Shown piece by piece: positions 25,262 through 34,740 of a stretch of DNA of 64,000 nucleotides. Origin of the DNA: Capillidium heterosporum (taxonomy: Eukaryota > Entomophthoromycota > Entomophthoromycetes > Entomophthorales > Capillidiaceae); the NCBI GenBank assembly GCA_016630905.1, contig WBMQ01000005.1, forward strand, positions 1,240,001-1,304,000, given 5' to 3'. The position numbers and the translations under genes are program-made. Each line of letters opens with the position of its first letter. The first letter of the stretch is position 1. Below the pieces are notes generated by a model, which was not told the DNA's origin, searched no databases, and was given only the letters and a program-made list of their open reading frames with translations.

Positions 25262-25387
25262 GGGATTAACCAATCATGTAGGCAGATTTACCAAGCTTTA
25301 TTGATAAAACTAGTGAGAGTTTTATTTCATCCAGCTTTATAGCAACTACCAAGACTTCAACGAAGAAGCTTTACAGTTAAAGAGACA

Positions 25388-26798
25388 TGACTACTCTATC
25401 TGAAATTCCCTCCAAACTTCTCCTGGGTATATTAGACCATATATAGGAACAAAGCTTAACTAGTTTGATGCTCCAGAATCATTTTTTCCATCGCTTGCTC
25501 ATGTCTCTAGCTTACTTAGATATCTCAAATTACAAACTTCTACCAGCTGAACATAGCGATAACGAGAAAAAAATGGCTTATTATATGTGAAAGGATCCCT
25601 ATAATCGATAACTATGTAGCCATGGGATGTAAGTTCCTCCTTCATGTCAAATATTTAGAATTTGGGCACTTCAACAACCCGGTTGATTATTGTGAAAAGA
25701 TTAACACACAACTATACTACGATCAAATTTTAAACGTGGATGTCGAAAAGTTTAAGAAATTGAATGTCTATGACTTCTACTTTAAAATGGATATTGAATT
25801 CAATATCGCTCAATTAGGTAATCAACTTACCAATTTGAAGGATGTAGCTATCAATTACACGCAGTTGAGGACGGAGTATATCCTGCCTATTCAAGCTCAA
25901 AGTTCAAATATTTAACTTTGTATGCATCTAGTTTTAATTGCGCTATCTTTCGCGCAGTTCAGACGGCGTTCCCAAACCTCAGGAAGCTGAAATTAAGTGG
26001 TAAGCTTTAGGACCCTCAGCTTGTTGAAATGGATATTCCAGATGTAAAGCTTTCATTTTCAATAATAGGATTTTCAATACCTCCTACATTACTTTTATTA
26101 ATAAAATTTTTCTGAATCTACTAAATTTACACCTATATTGAGATTCTATCTAACCTTCATTTTTTAAATTAGATATAAATAGCTTTCGCCTCCTTGTATT
26201 TTCGAAGGTGAAGAGGCTTATCCTTTATCATAACTATTTTTCGAGCTATATTCGCCCTCCTAACAACGCTAGTAAACTCTGGGAGAAACTACCTACACCT
26301 CTGCACTTCTCAAACGGCAAGAACCTTTTCATCACCATCAACTGCTATACATGTACTCCAATTCTCAATTTACAGAGTTGACCCTCGAACCTTGAAATCT
26401 TGAACACTTGGTACAACCTTGTAATCGATTCATCGGATATCCGATACCTTTCAAACTTGAAGCAGTTTATACTTGCTACCTACAGTTTCATTGACAAGGA
26501 GGTGTTTCAAATCGTATTTACCAACTTGGGCAACTTGAAGGACTTGAAAATTACGGGTAATATATCCTACAAATGCTTCACCATCGAATCAAAGGTTAAG
26601 TTGCACAAGTTAAATTTAACTTACAAGGATATCCATTTAAACCCTCGACTCGTAAAGGTTTTGATGGGGTTCACAAGTATAAGGCACCTGGAGTTGACTT
26701 TGGATCATGGATATACTTTGAATTTTGACTTGGATAAGGAGTTGGATTTTAAAGTTCAATTCCTAGACCTATTCTTCCCTCCACTAATCTCATACTAG
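25388..26798 (+). pseudogene. Decayed F-box/leucine-rich-repeat paralog
   Basis: Starts with MTTLSEIPSKLLLGILDHI, clearly the F-box start of the neighbouring gene, then meets a TAG. It continues in shifting frames: the stretch 25622-25915 matches the region HVKYLEFGHFNNPVDY, and 26400-26798 matches the C-terminal repeats ending near DLFFPPL. At least five stops or frame changes are present and the divergence from the other copies is substantial, so this decay is real and old, unlike the copy at 23242. It shares promoter blocks with that copy. The last exon-like part stops just before the GC-rich island. Confidence 0.9.
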
Positions 26799-26859
26799 AA
26801 TAGTATTTTTCAAATACACTAAATTTGGTCTCCAAATGGTTGCATCTTTTAATCCTAAG

Positions 26860-27400
26860 GATGGACTTTGTTAGGCAGAAATACCACTGTCCCAATGAGG
26901 CATCATATTGCGAACTATGACGTGTGGGAGAAAAGCTAACGCCACCCATGGAACAAAGACTGGATTCTCCGAGGCAGGTCGATCGCCAGTAGAGGAGGTA
27001 CACCTAGAGTGCCACGATCGTAGTCACATCCCTCCAGAGGTATGTAGGGCATACGAGTTGGGTGCGGCTGGGCTGGCCGGGGGCCCACAGTGAAGGTTGG
27101 GAAGCAGCCTCTACCAATTAGATCAAAGGCGGTCGGTGAAGGTTAACGTGGGCTCGAAAGTTGTCGTATAAATAATCGCCAATAGTGAGATCCAGTGTGC
27201 AGTTGTTAAAGGTATAAGCTAGGAGGACATGGGGATTAACCACATAGAATCAGTGAACAGGGAGATGAGTAGAGACAAGACTTATTCAAACTAAGAGCGA
27301 AGCGGGCTTCGCAAAGCATGGTAGAAGTGGGTGAGTAACACTATTAGAAATAGCGAGTGACGTCAAGTACAGGCTTAGTGCACTCAGGGTTTCATACCTT
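26860..27400. other. GC-rich island of unknown nature
   Basis: About 540 bp whose G+C content (roughly 45-60 percent by eye, highest near 27060-27110) stands out from flanks near 30 percent. It has short open frames on both strands (26908-27093 plus, 61 codons; a minus frame of about 67 codons at 26935-27140), none with a recognisable motif. It contains possible stems such as GGGCTTCGCAAAGC-like sequence near 27304 and ggctgggctggccgggggcc near 27067. TGACGTCA occurs at 27358-27365. I could not match it to rRNA, SRP, RNase P/MRP or spliceosomal RNA. It may be a structured RNA gene or inserted foreign DNA. Confidence 0.5.
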
Positions 27401-28208
27401 TCGTACTTCATATCTGAATATCGAATCGTCAGATGCATGTGTATCTGGGTTCCTACTTATAGCCGAGCATATGGAAAATAGCAAGATATATAGTAGAACA
27501 ATTGTTCGAAACTAATATCAATGAAAGTAGAAAATCGAAGATTGGTAGGAAATAAAAATGGTGGAATACAAGAAGTGGTCGAGATCTACTAGAATTTACA
27601 TCAAGGTTGTTAATCTGGGTCAATGGTAACAAAAATTGCTGTTGCTTAGGATGTAATCTAGGGTACGGAATATTTAAATTATAGTACATTGACCCTTATA
27701 TATTATACTTGGCAATTCTGAGTGAGCGTAAATCCAGAAAACTTATTACGGGAATCTGTAGATTTTCTATTAGCAATTTACCAATATGATTAAATGAATA
27801 CCTTTTTATTATCTTCACTGTAAATCTCAATTGCCTGCATTTCAATTTAATGATAATTGTAATTCAACATCCACACTATAGCTTCTCTTTTTGTGCGTTA
27901 TTATTATTCTTGAATTTTCAATATATTGAACAGAGTAAATGTAAATAATATATTTAGTCCATAGGTAGACGGTTTACTTGTATTTTGAATATTGTGCTTA
28001 ATAGATACAATTGTAGGTGTAAATATAAAATATATAATGTATAGGAATAAAATTTAAAGACTATTAAAGAAATTATATATGGTTCAATAATTTACATGTT
28101 GCTCTTCAAGTATAGTTAAAATTAAATTCTTGAAAAAGGCTATTTATCTCAGTCAATTTATTGGAAATGATAAACGAACTTGTAGCTATCAGTTAGAAAT
28201 TCGCCAGT
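27401..28208. other. Intergenic spacer
   Basis: AT-rich 3' flank of the first actin-like gene; no gene seen. The frame at 27453-27689 minus has no motif. Confidence 0.5.
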
Positions 28209-29569
28209 CTAATCGAAGCGACCTTCGACGACAGAAGGGCCAGCAGCCTCATATTCTGATTTCTTGATCCATAGGGAGTCGGAAATGTCATTAGGGGCTG
28301 ACTTTGCAGCACCGATCCAGGCTGAGTAGTTGCGATCCTTGGGTGCGATGATGTTGACCTTCTTACCAGGTGCCAGCTTGGAGATTTCCTCTAGAATCTA
28401 GAGTTAGAAAAAAGTAAAGATATACTAAATTATAAAAGGTAACTTACTTTGCAGACGTTCAGCAAGACCAGGGAACAAAGTAGAGCCACCAGCTAGGACA
28501 ACGTTCTGGAAAAGCTGATCACGGATACCTTCTTCACAGTTCATGATGGCGTTGTAGACGACGTTGTGGATACCGACATCCTTACGTTCACCATCCAACA
28601 AGCTAGGGCGGAAAAGGGCTTCGGGGGTCTTGAAACGTTCATAACCAATCTGGATAGTCTTACCATTGGTGAGCTTGTAAGGTTTACGTAAAGAAGCTTC
28701 GTTTTTCTTGATCTCCTTTTCGAAGTCGAGAGCAACGTAACCGAGCTTCTCTTTTGCACTTTGGGCATCCTGACTCATAGTGGCCTTGGGTAAGGTGACA
28801 TTACGGCTGTTAAGGAGCTGAACCATATTCTGAGTGAGGTAACGACCACCGACGTCGATGGCAGTAATGGCATCGGTGAGGATCTTACCGTCCAAAATGG
28901 GGACAACGTAAGTGGCGTCATCGAAGATGTCGAGGACGACGCCAGTATTGCGACCGGTTATCTGCAGCGCTAGCTTCTGTTGGTTGGCAATATAGAGGGC
29001 GGGAACCTTGTACTTCTCGAAGAAAGTTAGGGCAAGGCGCTTACGGTTGGTCTCAGAGTTGAAGACAGGTTCGGTGTAGAGGACAGGATGCTCTTCAGGA
29101 TTGACACCCAGTTTTTTCTACCTACGATTAGTATGAGAAATTCAAGAAGAGTATTTACAAAGGTGTGCTCCCACATCATCTCCAAGTAGTCCCAGTCAGT
29201 AACAACACCCCACTCGACACGAGGCCTCAAAGCTAATTTATCTTCCAGACCTAAAATCTCTTCACCCAAGAAGTATACCTTGCCTTCGACTATAGACTCT
29301 CCATGGTGGGAGTGACCTACGACGTTGGGGATGACCTAAAGTTACTTTAGTATAACTTTTATATATTTTTAACTTACAAGGCTGGGGGTATTTTTGTCAG
29401 CCAAACCAGCTTTAATCAGGCCAGATCCGGCGTCGATTACGATCTAAAAGATATAAAGTTAGAAAATTGATCCACACATATGGTAAACTGTATCATTACC
29501 TTTGAGCTCATGGAGCTAATGCATGCCAAAAGCAACTGCTAAACATTTTAGAGTTGATTTACCGTTCAT
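28209..29569 (-). CDS. Divergent actin-like protein, copy 1
   Basis: Actin-fold protein, minus strand, exons 29569-29500, 29443-29378, 29335-29159, 29117-28448 and 28390-28209. The core reads IVIDAGSGLIKAG (phosphate loop 1), EMMWEHTF, NPEEHPVLYTEP, LAGGSTLFPGLAERLQKEI and a C-terminus close to actin's WISKQEYDESGPSIV. The second phosphate loop, normally DSGDGVTHTVPI, is DIFDDATYVVPI: both Asp remain, but Ser155, Gly156, Gly158 and His161 are lost. ATP hydrolysis is therefore probably impaired. The core has about 365 residues. ATG 29569 lies 59 bp below a TATA box and starts a leader (MNGKSTLKCLAVAFG) like that of copy 2. That leader is out of frame with exon 2 by one base and meets a TAG. 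A start at ATG 29511 (MSSK) would give an intact 368-residue protein without a leader. Confidence 0.88.
28309..28682 (-). repeat. 374-bp actin gene conversion tract, copy 1
   Basis: Matches 31266-31639 at a constant offset of 2957 with two mismatches seen (28394/31351 and 28485/31442). It includes the whole last intron. Outside it the two genes drop to ordinary paralog similarity and their other introns differ. Confidence 0.85.
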
Positions 29570-29627
29570 TATAAATATTTTTGATTTAGCTATTTGGAAG
29601 TGTCGTTTACAATGTCTTGAAGTTGGA

Positions 29628-29635
29628 TTTATATA
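29628..29635 (-). promoter_or_regulatory. TATA box of actin-like gene 1
   Basis: TATATAAA on the minus strand, 59 bp before ATG 29569. The same spacing (60 bp) is found in actin-like gene 2, which supports ATG 29569 as the ancestral start. Confidence 0.65.
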
Positions 29636-29639
29636 GCAT

Positions 29640-31165
29640 CTCCATTACATTTGAAATAAAGAACATTCAATACAAATCTTTTTTGGCTAATAGCACAAAG
29701 TCTAGGTCAGAGGTTCAATCCAATCCTTACTGTTTTAGTAATGGAAGCACGTCTTCAGCCCTTAGGATAAAGGTATAGCACTGTAGGGCGTTTAACATAA
29801 GCAGGCATTTTCCACAATTGAAATGCTCTTAAATCTACCCATATATTCCACTAGTAAAATATATCAGCAGCTCTAAATCAGATGGTCAACTTCTCAAAGG
29901 TGCATTTATAAAATCGATTCACATAAGTACAGCCTTTCAAATATAAAACTAGAAAGGTGTGATTTACTACATGTCGCTAAAAGCAAAATATGTAAATGAT
30001 AGTACATGGATCTGATGGGAATTTTTACCAATTTAATTCATCATTGAAGGCAGTATTAACCTAAGTTCCTAGTCTTTGAGTCTAATATTTCGCATCATTC
30101 CAATTTATATGCAGTATAGTTTGCAATTTGACATAGATATAGAGCAGTTTATTTGAAACTATATAATATTATTGAAGGCGATGCTAAATCCTATTTGTGG
30201 ATAAAAGTGTATATTAGTTAGACCTGGTTCTATATTTAAATTGCGCCACATTGTTAATTTGTAGTAGGCACCTTACAAATATAAAATTTTCAAGTATATA
30301 CCATTGTTATTGTGACCAATGTGGTAGTTATTCAATATTAGCCTTTTGACTTCGAATTAGAAGGTTGGGAAGTATTCAATTCCGTATACATCAATACTAA
30401 CTTTATTTGATAAATAATGTATTTTATAATTGAGGTAAAGTTCCTTACGAATTATCACCAAAGATAGGAAACTTCTTGCACTACAAGTTTCTTTATGAAG
30501 CCCACTGACCAAATATACTTTGAGAACTACCTACGTTCATCTTTCTTTTCTATCAAACAGACAAAAATCGACTTGCTGATAGTTAAGATTGATGATCTTT
30601 TTTAATGGTAAAGGTAAAATCAATCAATATCTGCCTACGGCAATATCATTGCAAAGTAATTGTTTATAAGAAGCTGTAATATATATGTATTAAATATCAA
30701 TCCCAAGTTCTAAAAATGGGACTGTGGTGATAAAAGCAAGGAATAGCTAATTATAAAGAGATCTGAAGGGCTCTTTCAAATTAGAATACTACCTTCACCT
30801 TGAATGGACTGATTTTTCCAAACAAGGGATGTGAAATTAGGTATTAGTAAGAAAGTAAATATTTACCTGAATAGATCAGATGTAGTTCAACTAGCTTATA
30901 GTACAAACGATAGCTTGTCTGAAGCTAAGGTTATTGATTTTTATCGAAAATTTTATCATTTCAATTGATAAGAGTAAATATAGGTAGACTATATGTTTTT
31001 AATTATACTTCATCAACGTGGTAGAGATTTTTACATAGATTTGAGTTATCAAAACTATCTTAAGATAGGAAGATATAAATAGTAAAGCATTGTCTTTTAG
31101 GGACATTTATTAGAAAGTTTCAAAGATGTTGAAATTTAGGATAAAGAATGTTAAGATATTTGAGC
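29640..31165. other. Spacer between the two actin-like genes
   Basis: 1.5 kb of AT-rich DNA; no gene or repeat recognised. Confidence 0.5.
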
Positions 31166-32506
31166 TTAGTCGAATCTTCCTTCAACGACGGAAGGGCCGT
31201 GGGCATCGTATTCAGCCTTCTTGATCCACAATTTGTCGCTAGGATCGTTGGGATTGGACTTGGCGGCACCGATCCAGGCTGAGTAGTTGCGATCCTTGGG
31301 TGCGATGATGTTGACCTTCTTACCAGGTGCCAGCTTGGAGATTTCCTCTATAATCTAGAGTTAGAAAAAAGTAAAGATATACTAAATTATAAAAGGTAAC
31401 TTACTTTGCAGACGTTCAGCAAGACCAGGGAACAAAGTAGAACCACCAGCTAGGACAACGTTCTGGAAAAGCTGATCACGGATACCTTCTTCACAGTTCA
31501 TGATGGCGTTGTAGACGACGTTGTGGATACCGACATCCTTACGTTCACCATCCAACAAGCTAGGGCGGAAAAGGGCTTCGGGGGTCTTGAAACGTTCATA
31601 ACCAATCTGGATAGTCTTACCATTGGTGAGCTTGTAAGGCTTGCGTAAAGAAGCTTCGTTCTTCTTGATCTCTCTGTCGAAATCCAAGGCAACATAACCG
31701 AGCTGCTCTTTAGCACCTGCAGCATCCTGGGTGAGAGTCGTCTTGGGAAAGTTGACATTACGTTTGCCAAGGAGGGTAATCAAGTTTTCGGTGAGGTAGC
31801 GACCACCAACGTCCAAGGCGGTGATGGCACTGCTGATAATTTTACCGTTCAAAATGGGGACAACGTAGGTTGAATCGTCAAAGATATCGAGGACGACACC
31901 AGTGGTGCGATTGGAGGCTTGCAAGGCAAGGACCTGCTGGTTGGCGATATAAAGGGCAGGAACTTTGTACACCTCGAAGAAGGTTAGAGCTAGACGTTTG
32001 CGATTGGTTTCGGAGTTGAAGACTGGTTCAGTGTAGAGGACGGGGTGCTGAGTAGAGTTAACACCTAATTTTTTCTAATACAGTTAGCTTGATAGATATA
32101 AAATGTACTTACGAAAGTGTGTTCCCACAGCATCTCCAAGTAGTCCCAGTCAGGTAACAACGCCCCATTCGACACGGTTTTTCAAAGCGAGGACATCCTC
32201 ACGGCCATAGATTTCCTCACCCAGGAAGTAGACTTTACCTTCGACAATGGTTTCGCCGTGCTTAGAATGGCCTACAACGTTAGGAATGACCTAAATATAC
32301 TTGAATACGACTTTTAAAAATATAAAGCTTACGAGACTGGGAGTACTCTTGTCACCAAGACCGGCTTTGATCAGGCCAGATCCAGCATCGATTACAATCT
32401 AAAGAGTATAAAATTAATCTAAAAATCTTATATAGAAAATTAAAATAATCACCTTGGAGTTGAGGAAGCTGAAGAGGGCTAAAATCAAAGTTGCACGTCC
32501 CAACAT
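31166..32506 (-). CDS. Divergent actin-like protein, copy 2, with hydrophobic leader
   Basis: Tandem paralog of the gene at 28209-29569 with the same exon plan: 32506-32453, 32398-32333, 32290-32113, 32074-31405 and 31347-31166. Exon 1 encodes MLGRATLILALFSFLNSK in frame with IVIDAGSGLIKAG. It looks like an N-terminal signal peptide or membrane anchor, which canonical actins lack. The second phosphate loop is again degenerate (DIFDDSTYVVPI). The C-terminal motifs LAGGSTLFPG and GPSVVEGRFD are kept. Exon 3 has one extra G at 32153-32154 relative to copy 1, which shifts the frame after GVVT. The remaining exons are clean, so this may be a sequence error. If corrected, the protein is about 384 residues. 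The last 374 bp tract is nearly identical to copy 1. Confidence 0.85.
31266..31639 (-). repeat. 374-bp actin gene conversion tract, copy 2
   Basis: Partner of 28309-28682; direct repeat, two mismatches, spans the last intron. Confidence 0.85.
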
Positions 32507-32565
32507 TTCGATTAGGTTTTACTTTTACTTTTTGAAGTTGAGATCTTGAAAATGGCAAGGGTAGG

Positions 32566-32573
32566 TTTATATA
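32566..32573 (-). promoter_or_regulatory. TATA box of actin-like gene 2
   Basis: TATATAAA on the minus strand, 60 bp upstream of ATG 32506. Confidence 0.65.
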
Positions 32574-33803
32574 CCACCTCCATCATACCTAAAGTGTCGA
32601 GCAAGTCAATACTATCCTTTTTTAGGTTCCAACTCAAAGTTTATGAGTATTTTCGATAGTGTAGTAGTGCCAGCAGGATGCTATACTCCTCAATTACGTA
32701 TTATCCGTGCCACAGCATAGGTAATACATTTACTACTGACGCTATTGATTGGGAACTTATAAGCCCATCGCTAAACTTTAGAAATGTTTATCTCTCCATT
32801 TGTAAGTCAACGTATAGATTTCGGTAAAAGTAACCAATTATATGCCAGGCTGAATAAGACCTCCAACCCATTTCCTATGAATATGTAGCAGTTTGAGCAT
32901 AAAAATACGCTCGATCTATGATAGAGCCGCTTTTACCAGATCACCAGGCCGATATTCAGATACTATCCTTATTTAGTTGGTAAACTCCAATTACGTAAAT
33001 TTGTTAACCAGCACTGCATCATCAAAAATAGTGCAATTTGAACTAGGTAAGTTATGATAGGCCTAAATAGAGCAAGTATAAGTTGAGATATACTTATACT
33101 TGAGTTGTTCTCCAAGTATCGCTGTAAAACACCAATTTTGTTTGAATTAAGTCAAATATAGTGTACCATATTGGAAGTGAAGGAATATACGTTCATTTTA
33201 CTTGATAAATCTAACCCAACTTTTCGTTAGGCAGCTGGCACTTGTCTGGGTGTAGCATAACTGCTAAATTTGGATACATACGGTTGTTTACTAAAAGGGC
33301 TATATGTTCCTTTTATATAGTGATTTTCACATACTATATACAGCCACCATACTATTTAAGGTGCTGGCTATCCAATGAATCATCTTCATCGAGACCATTT
33401 GAACTGAACGGATGAAAGCTGTATTGGTTTGATAGCTTCCTAAAGACAATCACAATTGAAATATTATAGATTCCAGTAGTGTTTTATATACAGTTGCCTT
33501 TAAGTGATTGAAGAAGGCTTTTATATACCATTATTGTAAAATATAAAGTAGTAGAAATGTAAGTGAAGATAGTGAAAAGAAATAAAGCGTACATGGTAAG
33601 TGATTAGGAGAGGCTATTCAAAATTAGATACTATGTTTGACTTGATTAGAGAATGGTGTAATTAAATTAGCTTATAGCTTAAAGAAATAAAGGTAAAACA
33701 AGTAAAACTATAGACTTTTATTATATTTTAGTCCTAGTTACATTAGTGTGCTATATATGACCAAACGAATGAATTTAACGAAGGAAGGGAGCGAAACAAC
33801 AAA
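32574..33803. other. Intergenic spacer
   Basis: About 1.2 kb of AT-rich DNA; no gene seen. Confidence 0.5.
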
Positions 33804-34740
33804 CTAGTTCTTGATCAAGGAAAGGAACTCTTCTCTAGTCTTAGGATCCTGACGGAACTGACCCAACATGCAGGAAGTGATAGTAGATGAACCGGGCTTC
33901 TGGACACCACGCATAACCATACATAAGTGGCTTTAAAAAATAAAAGGTTAGATCGTAGAATTGAAAGTTAAAAGGCTACCTAGATTCCATGACAACGGCA
34001 ACACCCTGGGGCTTCAAAACTTCATCTAAAGCTTCAGCGATCTGAGTGGTCAAACGTTCCTGGACCTGTAATCTTCTACTGAACATTTCGGCAACACGGG
34101 CCAACTTACTTAGACCAAGGACTTTGCCGTTGGGGAGATAACCGATACTGATCTGAAGTAAAAGTCAGCCATGTCTAGTCATCTAAAAAAGTACCTTTCC
34201 AGTGAAGGGGACCAAGTGGTGCTCACACATCGAGAAGATATCGATGTTTCTGACGATGACCATCTCTTCATGATCTTAACAGAGGGTTAGCAAAAAACAC
34301 TATATTCAAAAATTACCTTCGTTAAAGATAGCTTCGTTGAGCAGGTCCTTGATGTTCTGTTCGTATCCTTTGGTGAAGAAGAGCATAGCCTTGGCGTACC
34401 TCAAAGGAGTCTTGAGGATACCTTCACGGTCAGGATCCTCACCTACGCACTCCAACATAACTTTGACGGCGGCAGTCATACGTTCCAAGCGCTTCTCCTT
34501 CTCCTCTTCACTCTCGGTGTTACGGATACGGGTTCCCTTGCTAGGCCAGCTCAAGCCATCAAAGTCAATAGGGCTACCAGAACGAATAAGAGATTGGGAC
34601 TGGACACGGGATAGAGCGTTGCTGGAGTTGGGGCTGAGACTGGGGGTCGGCTGGGCTAAGGTCTTCTCCTTCAAAGTAGGGGATTCGATATGGAAGTTGG
34701 GTTTGCCGTTGGTAAGCTCAGTAGTTCCGTTTACAGTCAT
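33804..34740 (-). CDS. FOL2: GTP cyclohydrolase I
   Basis: Converts GTP to 7,8-dihydroneopterin triphosphate, the first step of tetrahydrofolate and tetrahydrobiopterin synthesis, as a cytosolic decamer. Four minus-strand exons: 34740-34317, 34274-34195, 34152-33980 and 33930-33804, giving 267 residues with consistent phases. Motifs are [40 protein letters not shown] with zinc ligands Cys and His, [17 protein letters not shown], and [19 protein letters not shown] with the third zinc ligand Cys. It ends FREDP-like ([15 protein letters not shown]). Residues 1-90 are a Ser/Pro-rich extension ahead of the catalytic domain, as in other eukaryotic enzymes. The start is ATG 34740; a TTG-initiated upstream extension is unlikely. 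A TATAAA lies about 70 bp upstream. Confidence 0.95.

Noticed and set aside
26749-27093. Frames 26749-27003 minus and 26908-27093 plus as genes
   Set aside because: Both run across the junction of the dead F-box gene and the GC-rich island or lie in the island, with no recognisable domain.
26860-27400. GC-rich island as rRNA, SRP RNA, RNase P/MRP or U-snRNA gene
   Set aside because: I looked for conserved core motifs of these RNAs and found only short chance-like matches, so no name is given.
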